Of a stretch of DNA of 29,647 nucleotides, positions 16,446-25,177 are shown in pieces (the stretch's first letter is position 1; each line of letters opens with the position of its first letter). A program made the position numbers and the translations under genes. A model generated the notes under the pieces. That model was not told the DNA's origin. It did no database searches and worked only from the letters and a program-made list of their open reading frames with translations. This DNA comes from SFTJ01 sp051871555 (lineage in GTDB: Bacteria > Bacteroidota > Bacteroidia > Bacteroidales > Muribaculaceae): positions 1 to 29,647 of the forward strand of contig JBJECZ010000100.1 in the NCBI GenBank assembly GCA_051871555.1. Reading direction: 5' to 3'.

Positions 16446-19232
16446 ATGGAAGCAAAATATAAAGATTTCTATAATAACATCTCGACATACATCTCATCGG
16501 ACCGAATCTACACCGACGATTTGCATTGTCTGGCATGGGGCACCGATGCCGGTTTCTATCGCCGGTTGCCGCAAATTGTGGTGCGTTCGGAAAGCGAGGT
16601 TGAGGTGTCGCGCTTGTTGAGCGATGCCAACAGTGAAGGGCTGGCGGTTACGTTTCGTGCAGCGGGCACAAGTCTTTCGGGGCAAGCCATCACCGACTCG
16701 GTGCTGATTGTTGCCGGCAAGAATTGGGAAAAATACGAAGTGTCGGCTGATGCGTCGACAATCACGCTCGAGCCGGGCATCGTGGGCGAACGCGTTAACC
16801 AGATTCTTGCTCCATACGGCAAAATATTTTCACCCGACCCGGCGTCGAAAAAATCGGCAATGGTGGGCGGCATTGTCATGAACAATGCTTCGGGAATGAA
16901 CTGTGGCACGCATGCCAACAGCGACCGCATGCTGCGCAGCATGCGCATTGTGCTCACCGATGGCACCGTGCTCGACACCGGCGACGAGGCGAGCCGCGAA
17001 GCATTCCGTGCCTCGCATCCGCAGTTTGTTGCAAAAATCGAGGAGTTGCGCGACCGTGTGCTTGCCGACGAGGCTTTGTGCAAGCGCATCCGTCACAAGT
17101 ACGCCATAAAGAACGTTACGGGTTTGAACATCTATCCGTTTGTGATGTATACCGACCCGTTCGACATCATTGCTCACCTGATGGTGGGCTCGGAAGGTAC
17201 ATTGGCGTTTGCCAGCCAGTTCACTATGGCCACGGGTCACAAATATAAGCACTCGGCAAGCGCAATGCTCTATTTCTCGAGCATGAAAGAGGCGTGCGAT
17301 GCCGTGGTGGCAATGAAGCCCGGACCGGTGTTCAGCGCCGAGATACTTGATAAGAAATCGCTTTCGTCGGTTAACGACACCACTGGCGAAGGGCTCACGG
17401 CAGTGCTCACCGAAACCAAAGCCGACACCAAGGAGGAACTGCTTGCCAACATCGAAAAGATAAAGGCGCTTATTGCTCCGTTCAAATTATATGTGCCAGC
17501 CAATTTCACAGATAATCCCGATGAATACTCGAAATATTGGGCTATACGTTCGGGCATATTCCCATCGGTTGGCGGTACGCGTCCGCTTGGCACAACCGTG
17601 ATTATTGAAGACATTGCATTCCACATCGAAGACCTCACGCAAGCCACAGCCGACCTTGAGGAAATGCTGCTGAAGCATGGCTACGACGATTCGTGTATCT
17701 ATGGGCATGCGCTTGAGGGCAATTATCACTTCATCATTGCCCAGTCGTTTGAAACCGATGCCGACGTGAAGAAGTATCAGAACCTGATGCAGGAAATCGA
17801 GAAACTGGTGGTTGACAAATACGACGGTTCGCTGAAAGCCGAACACGGCACCGGCCGCAACATGGCGCCGTTTGTTAAGCACGAATGGGGCGAAAAGGCT
17901 TACGGCATAATGAAAGAGGTGAAGCAATTGTTCGACCCCAACAATATTATGAATCCGGGAGTGATTTTCAACGACGACCCCGAATGTTACATAAAAGGCT
18001 TCAAGCCTCTGCCACTCACCAACGACCATGTGAACAAATGCATAGAGTGCGGGTTCTGCGAGGTGAATTGCGTGAGCTGCGGATTGACGCTCTCGTCGCG
18101 TCAGCGCATCATTGTTCAGCGCGAGATGTCGCGCCTGCGCACCACGGGCGAAGACCCCGAGCGCTTGCGCCGACTTGAAGAACAGTTCCGCTACTATGGT
18201 AACGAAACGTGCGCCGGCGACGGGCTGTGCAGCACATCGTGCCCGATGAAGATAAACGTGGGTGAGATGATACACGACCTGCGCGCCGAAGCGTTGCCCG
18301 AAGGCAGTTTTGGCTATAAGGTTGGCGATTTTGTTGCCCGACACCAGGCTGGCACGTTTGCCGTGCTCAAGCCGCTGCTCACTGCAGCCGGTGCCGTGCA
18401 AAGCGTGATAGGCGACAAGGCAGTGCGCTCGGTGGGAAATGCTTTGCACAAAATGGGCATGCCGCTGTGGACGCCGTCGCTGCCTACTGCCCACTACAAC
18501 CGCGACATATATGTGAGTCCGAGCGACAAGAAAGTGGTTTATTTCCCCAGCTGCCTTAACCAGACCATGGGCTACAGCAAGGCAGGCGGCAAGAAAGCCG
18601 ACTTGGTTGATGTGGTGGTGGCATTCCTGCAAAAAAGCGGGTGGGAAGTGATATTCCCCAAGGGCATGGATGGCTTGTGCTGCGGCACGATATGGGAAAG
18701 CAAAGGCATGATGGACATTGCCGACCGCAAAACCCGTGAGCTTGAAGATGCGCTCTTGGCAGCCTCGCAAGGCAAATATCCTGTGGTGTGCGACCAAAGC
18801 CCGTGCTTGCACCGCATGCGCGAACACATGAACCGCATACATCCGCTTGAGATGATGGAATTTATTCACGACTATGTGGCTGACGGCCTTGAATTTCATC
18901 AAACCAGCGAACCTATTGCCATTCACATCACATGCTCAACTCGCAAGATGGGTTTGGCTGACAAGCTGCTTTCGCTTGCACGCCGATGCTCGAGCAACGT
19001 GCTTGTGCCCGAAGAAGTGGGCTGCTGCGGATTTGCCGGCGACAAAGGCTTCTTCAACCCTGAGTTGAACGAATACGGGCTGCGCAAATTGCGTCCGCAA
19101 ATCGAGGCTCACGGCATACGGCGAGGCTTCTCAAACAGTCGCACTTGCGAGATTGGCTTGACCACCAATTCGGGTGTGCCGTATCAGTCGCTGGTGTATT
19201 TAATTGACGAATGTACAACCCCTAAGAAATAA
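16446..19232 (+). CDS. FAD- and Fe-S-binding D-lactate dehydrogenase-type oxidoreductase
   Basis: This 928-residue protein fuses a GlcD-like flavin half with a GlcF-like iron-sulfur half. The FAD_binding_4 domain shows FRAAGTSLSGQA (about 70-81) and SAMVGGIVMNNASG (about 137-150). The FAD-oxidase C domain has GHALEGNYHF and AEHGTGRN. Cysteine clusters follow: C532-x2-C535-x2-C538-x3-C542, then C589-x5-C595-x3-C599-P. Two CCG modules (C745-C746-G and C860-C861-G) close the protein. It has no signal peptide and should sit at the cytoplasmic face of the membrane, passing electrons to quinone or another carrier. D-lactate is the likeliest substrate because MurQ, encoded three genes downstream, releases D-lactate. 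Glycolate or D-2-hydroxyglutarate are alternatives within the family. Confidence 0.8.
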   Translation: MEAKYKDFYNNISTYISSDRIYTDDLHCLAWGTDAGFYRRLPQIVVRSESEVEVSRLLSDANSEGLAVTFRAAGTSLSGQAITDSVLIVAGKNWEKYEVSADASTITLEPGIVGERVNQILAPYGKIFSPDPASKKSAMVGGIVMNNASGMNCGTHANSDRMLRSMRIVLTDGTVLDTGDEASREAFRASHPQFVAKIEELRDRVLADEALCKRIRHKYAIKNVTGLNIYPFVMYTDPFDIIAHLMVGSEGTLAFASQFTMATGHKYKHSASAMLYFSSMKEACDAVVAMKPGPVFSAEILDKKSLSSVNDTTGEGLTAVLTETKADTKEELLANIEKIKALIAPFKLYVPANFTDNPDEYSKYWAIRSGIFPSVGGTRPLGTTVIIEDIAFHIEDLTQATADLEEMLLKHGYDDSCIYGHALEGNYHFIIAQSFETDADVKKYQNLMQEIEKLVVDKYDGSLKAEHGTGRNMAPFVKHEWGEKAYGIMKEVKQLFDPNNIMNPGVIFNDDPECYIKGFKPLPLTNDHVNKCIECGFCEVNCVSCGLTLSSRQRIIVQREMSRLRTTGEDPERLRRLEEQFRYYGNETCAGDGLCSTSCPMKINVGEMIHDLRAEALPEGSFGYKVGDFVARHQAGTFAVLKPLLTAAGAVQSVIGDKAVRSVGNALHKMGMPLWTPSLPTAHYNRDIYVSPSDKKVVYFPSCLNQTMGYSKAGGKKADLVDVVVAFLQKSGWEVIFPKGMDGLCCGTIWESKGMMDIADRKTRELEDALLAASQGKYPVVCDQSPCLHRMREHMNRIHPLEMMEFIHDYVADGLEFHQTSEPIAIHITCSTRKMGLADKLLSLARRCSSNVLVPEEVGCCGFAGDKGFFNPELNEYGLRKLRPQIEAHGIRRGFSNSRTCEIGLTTNSGVPYQSLVYLIDECTTPKK

Positions 19233-19246
19233 TTTAAATCAGATAT

Positions 19247-20467
19247 ATGGGAGATGTAAAGCAATCGAGCCGATTGAAATCGCTCGACATAATCAGAGGA
19301 ATTACCATAGCCGGAATGATTCTTGTGAACAATCCCGGCAGTTGGGGGCACATCTACACGCCGCTTGAACATGCCGCGTGGAACGGTTTGACACCAACCG
19401 ACTTGGTTTTTCCGTTTTTCATGTTCATAATGGGTGTAGCCACCTATTTCTCGCTTCGCAAATTTGAATTTAAGTTTAGTGCTAAGTTGTGGGTGAAGAT
19501 AGTGCGCCGCTCGGTGTTGCTGTTCCTCATAGGCTTGGCAATACACTGGCTAAGTCATTTCTGCTACTCGCTTGCCGGAGGAAGTTCGCTTGCTGAGGCA
19601 GCCAACAATTGGAGCACGATGCGCTATTTGGGTGTGCTTCAACGCTTGGGCATCAGCTACTTTTTTGCGGCAGTGATAGTGTGCACAGTGCCGTTCAAGC
19701 GCGTGTCGTGGGTGGTAGCAGGTTTGTTGGTGGTCTACTCGGCAATGCTGTTGCTGGGCCATGGCTACGACATATCGCTCGACAACATTATTTATCGTAT
19801 CGATAATGCAATACTCACGCCAGCGCACATGTATCATGCCGAGGCATGGAGCGCGCTGAACGACGAGCTCACCATGTCGGCAGGCTATGGCTCACAGGAA
19901 ACCGTTAGGGCAGCATTCGACCCCGAAGGCTTGTGCAGCACCATACCGTCGGTGGCACACGTGCTGATTGGCGTTTTGTTTGGACGCTTGATAACCAGTT
20001 TGAAAGACAATAACGACAGGGTTAGGCAATTGCTGTTTGCCGGCGCTGTCATGATGATGGTGGCGTGGCTTCTGAGCTATGCTATGCCACTTAATAAGAA
20101 CCTTTGGTCGCCCACTTATGTGCTAATGACCTGTGGCATGGCGTCGTCGCTGATAGCCATGCTCATTTGGGTTATCGACATAAAGGGCAATGGCAAGTGG
20201 TGTAAGTTCTTCGAATCGTTTGGTGTGAACCCGTTGTTCATGTATTTGATGGGCAGCGTGCTGAGCATATTGTTCGGTTCGATAAAACTGCCGATAGGCG
20301 CCGATGGCGTGTCGATTCACAATCTCATCTACAAGAATTTGTGGCTGAACTTGTTGGGAGATAGTTGGGTTAACATGGCTTCGTGCCTGTATGCAGTCAC
20401 TCTTGTATGCATCGTGTGGTGCATAGGATATGTTTTGTACAAAAAGAAAATATATATTAAGATATGA
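19247..20467 (+). CDS. murT: MurT-like MurNAc transporter (DUF5009/HGSNAT-like membrane protein)
   Basis: This 406-residue polytopic membrane protein resembles heparan-alpha-glucosaminide N-acetyltransferases (COG4299). Its first region reads SLDIIRGITIAGMILVNN, followed by EHAAWNGLTPTDLVFPFF. H42 in that motif lines up with the active-site His region of HGSNAT. About ten membrane helices follow. It overlaps the kinase gene by four bases (ATGA), a sign of translational coupling. In Tannerella forsythia a transporter-kinase-etherase cluster (MurT, MurK, MurQ) imports MurNAc without a PTS and needs both transporter and kinase. The same order here is the main reason for the name. It could instead be a genuine acyltransferase acting on amino sugars. 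Confidence 0.68.
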   Translation: MGDVKQSSRLKSLDIIRGITIAGMILVNNPGSWGHIYTPLEHAAWNGLTPTDLVFPFFMFIMGVATYFSLRKFEFKFSAKLWVKIVRRSVLLFLIGLAIHWLSHFCYSLAGGSSLAEAANNWSTMRYLGVLQRLGISYFFAAVIVCTVPFKRVSWVVAGLLVVYSAMLLLGHGYDISLDNIIYRIDNAILTPAHMYHAEAWSALNDELTMSAGYGSQETVRAAFDPEGLCSTIPSVAHVLIGVLFGRLITSLKDNNDRVRQLLFAGAVMMMVAWLLSYAMPLNKNLWSPTYVLMTCGMASSLIAMLIWVIDIKGNGKWCKFFESFGVNPLFMYLMGSVLSILFGSIKLPIGADGVSIHNLIYKNLWLNLLGDSWVNMASCLYAVTLVCIVWCIGYVLYKKKIYIKI

Positions 20468-21306
20468 TTTTAATTGCAGATTGTGGCAGCACCAAAACAG
20501 ATTGGTGTCTGCTAAACGGAAAAGAGAAAGAAGCTCAAGTGTTCACCCAAGGAATGAACGCACTAATGTTGAGCGAGGACGAGATGGCAAACATCATTGC
20601 CAAGGAATTAATGCCGCACATTTCGGCAGAAGATGTAACAGAGGTGTACTATTATGGTGCAGGCTGCATATCGGCTGACATTTGTGGAAGTGTGGAACGT
20701 GCCATTCGCCGCAATATGCCCGCGGCAACAAAGGTGGAGGTGAACACCGACCTTTTGGCGGCAGCTCGTGCCGTGTGTGGCAAAAAGCCGGGCATTGCCT
20801 GCATTATGGGCACCGGTTCAAACTCGTGCTACTACGACGGCGAGAAGATTGTCGACAACGTGTCGCCGCTTGGCTACATTCTTGGCGACGAGGGCAGTGG
20901 TGCCGTTCTGGGCAAGCGCCTTGTGGGCGATGTGCTCAAGCGCCAATTGCCAGCCGACTTGGCAAAGAAGTTCCTCGACACTTATCAGCTAACCCCGCAG
21001 CTGATTATCGAGAACGTGTATCGCAAGCCCGGAGCTAACCGCTTCTTGGCTTCGTTGTCGCCGTTCTTGCTTCAGAACATCGAGGAGCCGTCGATTCATC
21101 GCCTTGTGCTTAACGAATTCAAGGCATTCTTTGTTCGTAACGTAGAGAACTATGCAAATTACAAGGAAATTCCTGTGAATTTCATCGGTTCGGTGGCAAT
21201 GCACTATCGCAGTGTGCTCGAAGAAGCCGCTTCGGCATTGTTCATCACTATAGGCACCGTAATCAAGAGCCCGATGGAAGGTCTGGTGAAGTTCCACGGA
21301 AAGTGA
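20464..21306 (+). CDS. murK: MurNAc kinase MurK-type (BadF/BadG GlcNAc/MurNAc kinase)
   Basis: This 280-residue ASKHA kinase has a full set of motifs: D6-C-G8-STKT for phosphate binding, D96 in NTDLLAAARA as the likely catalytic base, IMGTGSNSCYYDG, LGDEGSGAVLG, and FIGSVA on the adenosine side. It should use ATP to make MurNAc-6-phosphate (and perhaps GlcNAc-6-phosphate) in the cytoplasm. Its start overlaps the murT stop by four bases and murQ follows after 61 bases, matching the Tannerella MurTKQ order. The gene at 1265 is a diverged paralogue. Specificity for MurNAc over GlcNAc is inferred from context, not from residues. Confidence 0.78.
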   Translation: MILIADCGSTKTDWCLLNGKEKEAQVFTQGMNALMLSEDEMANIIAKELMPHISAEDVTEVYYYGAGCISADICGSVERAIRRNMPAATKVEVNTDLLAAARAVCGKKPGIACIMGTGSNSCYYDGEKIVDNVSPLGYILGDEGSGAVLGKRLVGDVLKRQLPADLAKKFLDTYQLTPQLIIENVYRKPGANRFLASLSPFLLQNIEEPSIHRLVLNEFKAFFVRNVENYANYKEIPVNFIGSVAMHYRSVLEEAASALFITIGTVIKSPMEGLVKFHGK

Positions 21307-21367
21307 TTTAGCTACAAGAAAAAGGTTAGTACAAAAAAGAATTGTTAATAGAAAATTGGTAAAAAAC

Positions 21368-22189
21368 ATGGCATTTGTGAAGATAAGCGAGCAATCGTCG
21401 CTTTACAACGACCTGGAGAAGAAGTCGACAAGAGAGATTCTCACCGACATCAACCGTGAAGACCATAAAGTGGCTGATGCTGTGGAAAAAGCTATTCCGG
21501 AAATCGAGAAATTGGTTGACGGCATTGTTGAACGCATGAAGAAGGGCGGCAGAATATTCTATATGGGCGCAGGCACATCGGGCCGACTGGGTGTGCTCGA
21601 CGCTTCGGAGATTCCGCCAACATTCGGCATGGACCCTTCGTGGGTGATTGGCATCATAGCCGGTGGCGACACTGCATTGCGCAATCCGGTGGAAAATGCC
21701 GAGGACGACACCGAACAAGGATGGAAAGACCTCGAGGCATTCAACATCACGCCTAACGACACAGTGATTGGCATTGCTGCTTCGGGAACCACGCCATATG
21801 TGCTTGGCGCGCTGAAAGCTGCCCGTGAATTCGGTTGCCTCACTGCCGGCATTTGCAGCAACCCCGACGCCCCGATAACCGAGGTTGCCGAGATTGGCAT
21901 TGTGATGGTTGTTGGTCCAGAATATGTTACCGGCAGCTCACGCATGAAGAGCGGCACCGGTCAGAAGCTCATTTGCAACATGATTACCACATCGGTGATG
22001 ATTAAGATGGGTCGTGTGAAGGGCAACAAGATGGTGAACATGCAGTTGTCGAATGCCAAACTGGTTGACCGCGGCACCCGAATGGTGGTTGAAGAATTGG
22101 GCTTGCCTTACGATGAGGCAAAGCGCCTGCTTCTGCTCCACGGTCAGGTGAAGGCTGCTGTTGATGCTTATCGCAGCAACAACAAATAA
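21368..22189 (+). CDS. murQ: N-acetylmuramic acid 6-phosphate etherase
   Basis: This 273-residue SIS-fold enzyme carries the MurQ signature GAGTSGRLGVLDASE followed by PPTFG, with E81 at the position of the catalytic Glu of E. coli MurQ. E112 in NAEDD matches the second catalytic Glu. The later block EYVTGSSRMKSGTGQK is also typical. MurQ cleaves the lactyl ether of MurNAc-6-phosphate to give GlcNAc-6-phosphate and D-lactate in the cytoplasm. I chose ATG 21368 over an in-frame TTG at 21356. It is the last gene of the salvage run, with a strong terminator about 70 bases downstream. Confidence 0.93.
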   Translation: MAFVKISEQSSLYNDLEKKSTREILTDINREDHKVADAVEKAIPEIEKLVDGIVERMKKGGRIFYMGAGTSGRLGVLDASEIPPTFGMDPSWVIGIIAGGDTALRNPVENAEDDTEQGWKDLEAFNITPNDTVIGIAASGTTPYVLGALKAAREFGCLTAGICSNPDAPITEVAEIGIVMVVGPEYVTGSSRMKSGTGQKLICNMITTSVMIKMGRVKGNKMVNMQLSNAKLVDRGTRMVVEELGLPYDEAKRLLLLHGQVKAAVDAYRSNNK

Positions 22190-22256
22190 TCGTGCCATTG
22201 CGGCAGCAACGGTGTTTTGCTCGTAGTTTGAGCTACGCGTTGTTCCTGTGAATGAT

Positions 22257-22319
22257 AATTAGTCCGTCGTGTGTTATGCACTGTGAAAAATAGTGCGGCA
22301 CGGCGGACTGATTTTTTGC
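22257..22319 (+). terminator. Strong Rho-independent terminator of the salvage operon
   Basis: A 15-bp stem (22257-22271 with 22299-22313, two G-U pairs) encloses an inner GCACT/AGTGC stem (22278-22282 with 22292-22296) and is followed by a T-run. The 22190-22557 gap holds this terminator, a small hairpin near 22222-22238, and the next promoter. Confidence 0.85.
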
Positions 22320-22411
22320 TTGTAAGCACTTGCGAAAATGCAGTAAGCGCCGCTAAAGCAAGCATAAAATCTAAAAAAATGTTGAATAAATGATGTTTTT
22401 CGGTGTCAGAT

Positions 22412-22442
22412 TTTGTGCTGTGAATAATATGCAGTACTTTTA
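22412..22442 (+). promoter_or_regulatory. Probable promoter for the DUF5106 gene
   Basis: TTTG at 22412-22415 and TACTTTTA at 22435-22442 are separated by 19 bases, matching the Bacteroidota -33/-7 layout with one mismatch in the -7 box. The chosen ATG is about 115 bases downstream. Confidence 0.45.
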
Positions 22443-22557
22443 CTTGTTAAATGGTGCGTGGTCGCCCGAGTGTGCACTTTTGCTCAAATGGCAAAGCATG
22501 CGGGCTGCATGAACTGAATTGTTGAATATTAAAGCGAAATATGATAATATTAACGAA

Positions 22558-23469
22558 ATGAAGAAACTAATTGCATTGGCTTTGACAGCTTTGGCGATGA
22601 TGCCGTTTGCCGGTATGGCTCAGGATGTAAACACAAGCGAGGCTCCGGCTGCGCCCAAAACGCTGTTTCCTTATCCGGTTGCTCCCGACACTATCAAGAC
22701 ATTTGAAAACCGTGTGAACTACATTGTGCCGCGTTTTTGGGAAAAATACGACTTGTCGAAACCGATTGCCGATTTGCAAGCATTTGATGGCGCTTTACGC
22801 GATTATTTGGGATTTATGCGCTATTGCCACAAGAATGTGGCGATATCGTCGGTGCGCGATTTCATTTTCAAGTCGCAATCAAATATGGGCAACTTTGAGA
22901 AAATCATGAAGCTTGCCGACCAAGACCTCTATCAGGTGGGCGCCGAGTATTGGAGCGACGACTTGTATTCGGAGTTCCTGAAGGGTGCTGCCAAGAACAA
23001 GGCGATGAACAACGAGTTGCGCAAATATTATTCAAAGCAACTTGAGCGCATCAATCGAACTCAGCTTGGCGGCTCGCTTGCCGAAGTGGAGTTTTGCAAC
23101 CTCGACGGCAACAAGGTGAAGTTGAAAGACATTGAGGCTGAAATGCTGTTTATATATATCTCTAAGGATGCCGATAGCGACCATTCGTTTGAGCGCGTGC
23201 GTTTGAGCACCGATGTTAACATCAATTACATCCTCTCCGACGGCAAGGTGAAACTGCTGTGCGTTTCGCCCGAGAAATACAACAAAACCTGGGCAAAAAA
23301 TGCTTTGGAGTATTCCGACAAATGGATTGTGGGCACTTGCGAGGATTTGTCGACCGAAGGCTTGTATGACGTGCGTTTTTTGCCGTCGTTCATAGTGCTC
23401 GACAAGGACAAGAACATCATTCAAAAGAATGTGGGTTTGGATGCGCTTAAGGCTGCATTTGAGCGTTGA
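22558..23469 (+). CDS. Exported DUF5106-like protein with a thioredoxin-fold domain lacking CxxC
   Basis: This 303-residue protein has a clear signal peptide when started at ATG 22558 (MKKLIALALTALAMM, cut near GMA-Q). An earlier in-frame start at 22519 would put 13 polar residues in front. The helical N-terminal half (about 45-175) resembles DUF5106, which in Bacteroidota usually precedes a thioredoxin domain. The C-terminal part looks like a thioredoxin fold: EVEFCNLDGNKVKLKDIEAE leads into FIYISKDADSD, where a CxxC would normally sit, and RFLPSFIVLD matches the cis-Pro loop. Without CxxC it is unlikely to be a disulfide oxidoreductase and may bind a partner instead. DoxX is encoded next. 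Confidence 0.65.
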   Translation: MKKLIALALTALAMMPFAGMAQDVNTSEAPAAPKTLFPYPVAPDTIKTFENRVNYIVPRFWEKYDLSKPIADLQAFDGALRDYLGFMRYCHKNVAISSVRDFIFKSQSNMGNFEKIMKLADQDLYQVGAEYWSDDLYSEFLKGAAKNKAMNNELRKYYSKQLERINRTQLGGSLAEVEFCNLDGNKVKLKDIEAEMLFIYISKDADSDHSFERVRLSTDVNINYILSDGKVKLLCVSPEKYNKTWAKNALEYSDKWIVGTCEDLSTEGLYDVRFLPSFIVLDKDKNIIQKNVGLDALKAAFER

Positions 23470-23569
23470 CAGAGCATCGCATAAAGGTGTGCACGGCGTG
23501 GCACCAGGGAAAATTGAGATTTGAAATAAACAAAGAATTGTAGATTAACAATATAAAATCATAATAACT

Positions 23570-24070
23570 ATGTTGCTAAAAGTGGCTAAAAGCGTTTTTG
23601 TGTATATGTCCACACACTCCTATAGCAATTTGTCGCGCTTGTTTCTGCGCCTGTTTGTGGGAGTGATGTTGTTGCAGTTGGGCGTTAATCAGATGTCGCA
23701 GTTCGACAATTTAAGCAGCGTTACGGGTGCGTTTGGCATGAGCGGCAGCACCACTGTCACGGTGGTGATAGTGCTCGAATTGGTTTGCTCGATGCTCTTA
23801 GTTCTTGGTCTGTTCACCCGTTTTGCCATTTTGCCGCTGCTGGTGATTATGGGCATGACATCATTCAGACTATTTGGTAATGAGGTGTTTCAGGACGAAG
23901 TCATCTTTGGAATGATGCCTGAGATGTTGCCGATGCTGTTTTGTGGCGTGCTGGTGTTTTTTGGCATCTCGGGTCCGGGAAAGATTTCGCTCGACTACAT
24001 TCTGGCGCGTTACACGGTTAGTTACGACGCATCGTCGATTGAAGAAGAACGCACACTTGACGAGGCATAG
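23570..24070 (+). CDS. DoxX-family membrane protein
   Basis: This 166-residue protein has four hydrophobic segments and a DoxX-like start (SRLFLRLFVGVMLLQLGVNQM), with LVLGLFTRFAILPLLVIMGM in the third to fourth helices. DoxX proteins are inner-membrane and in several cases work with thiol or quinone redox partners. The ATG at 23570 is used here; an in-frame ATG at 23606 (MSTHSYSNLS) is an alternative and fits the family start better. The gene follows the thioredoxin-fold DUF5106 gene after 100 bases. It ends in TAG 26 bases before mnmA. Its specific role is not clear. Confidence 0.7.
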   Translation: MLLKVAKSVFVYMSTHSYSNLSRLFLRLFVGVMLLQLGVNQMSQFDNLSSVTGAFGMSGSTTVTVVIVLELVCSMLLVLGLFTRFAILPLLVIMGMTSFRLFGNEVFQDEVIFGMMPEMLPMLFCGVLVFFGISGPGKISLDYILARYTVSYDASSIEEERTLDEA

Positions 24071-24096
24071 AGCAACAGAAACGTATTTAATTTGAA

Positions 24097-25170
24097 ATGA
24101 GAATAGCAGTATTGATATCCGGCGGAGTTGACAGCGCGGTTGTGGTGCATAAGCTCAAGGAAGAGGGCCACGACTTGCAACTGTTTTACATTCGCATAGG
24201 CATGGACACCGACGAGGGCGATTGCTCGGCAGAGGAGGACATTGAAATGTGTCAACTCATTGCTCACAAATATGCATTGCCGCTCGAGGTGGTTTCGCTG
24301 CATCAGGAGTATTGGGATAATGTGATGGAATATGCGTTGCGCACGGTTAAAGCCGGACTCACGCCCAACCCCGACATGATGTGCAACAAGATGATAAAGT
24401 TCGGATATTTTGAGGAGCGCTGGGGGCATGAATTCGACATGACTGCAACCGGACACTATGCAACCACCGACGTGGTTGACGGCGTGAAATACCTGGCTAC
24501 GGCAGTCGACCCGGTTAAGGACCAGACTGATTTTCTTGCGCAGATATCCTACAAGCAGCTTGAGCATCTGATGTTCCCAATAGGCAGCCTGCCAAAGGCT
24601 GAGGTGCGCCGAATTGCCGTTGAGGCAAACATGCCAAATGCATTTCGCAAGGACAGCCAGGGCATTTGTTTCCTGGGCAAGATTAACTACAACGACTTCA
24701 TACGCCGCCATTTGGGCGAGCGAAAGGGCAATATCATCGAGATTGAAACCGGACGCAAAATAGGCGAGCATAAAGGTTTTTGGTTTCACACCATCGGGCA
24801 GCGCAAGGGGCTTGGCTTGAGCGGCGGTCCGTGGTATGTGGTGAAAAAGAATCCGAAGGACAACGTGATTTATGTGAGCAACGGCTACGGCACCGAAAAG
24901 CAGTTTGGCAGAGTGCTGCACCTCGATGAGATGCATTTCATTTCGGGCAACCCGTGGAAAGGCGTTGAGGGTCCGGTGGACATCATGTTCAAGAACAGAC
25001 ACACCCCCGACTTCATAAAGGCAAAGTTCACGCACCTTACCGGCAACGAGTATGTTATTGAAAGTGAGCGCGATGTGCAGGGCATAGCACCAGGGCAATT
25101 TGCAGTGGTGTATGATGCCGAAGGGCATTTGTGCTATGGCAGCGGTGTTATTACCGGGCAGAAAATCTGA
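24097..25170 (+). CDS. mnmA: tRNA-specific 2-thiouridylase MnmA
   Basis: This 357-residue enzyme puts sulfur on U34 of tRNA(Lys/Glu/Gln), using ATP to activate the base. The PP-loop SGGVDSA is at residues 8-14. The two catalytic cysteines are in place: C96 in NPDMMCNKMIKFG and C191 in DSQGICFLGK. GHYAT and HTIGQRKGLGLSGG are also characteristic. The C-terminal beta-barrel region is complete, and the length is normal. It acts in the cytoplasm. The bifunctional nuclease gene starts seven bases after its stop. Confidence 0.93.
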   Translation: MRIAVLISGGVDSAVVVHKLKEEGHDLQLFYIRIGMDTDEGDCSAEEDIEMCQLIAHKYALPLEVVSLHQEYWDNVMEYALRTVKAGLTPNPDMMCNKMIKFGYFEERWGHEFDMTATGHYATTDVVDGVKYLATAVDPVKDQTDFLAQISYKQLEHLMFPIGSLPKAEVRRIAVEANMPNAFRKDSQGICFLGKINYNDFIRRHLGERKGNIIEIETGRKIGEHKGFWFHTIGQRKGLGLSGGPWYVVKKNPKDNVIYVSNGYGTEKQFGRVLHLDEMHFISGNPWKGVEGPVDIMFKNRHTPDFIKAKFTHLTGNEYVIESERDVQGIAPGQFAVVYDAEGHLCYGSGVITGQKI

Positions 25171-25177
25171 TGTGAAG

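Noticed and set aside
17487..18926. A 479-codon open frame on the - strand inside the FAD/Fe-S oxidoreductase gene
   Set aside because: It has no recognisable motif, and the + strand has intact flavin and cysteine-cluster motifs throughout the same region.
22222..22238. Small CGTAG/CTACG hairpin after murQ
   Set aside because: The stem is only five bases with no T-run. The strong terminator just downstream explains the region.
25100..25177. Earlier ATG for the bifunctional nuclease
   Set aside because: It lies 71 bases inside mnmA, and the added residues do not belong to the BFN domain. ATG 25178 directly follows the mnmA stop.
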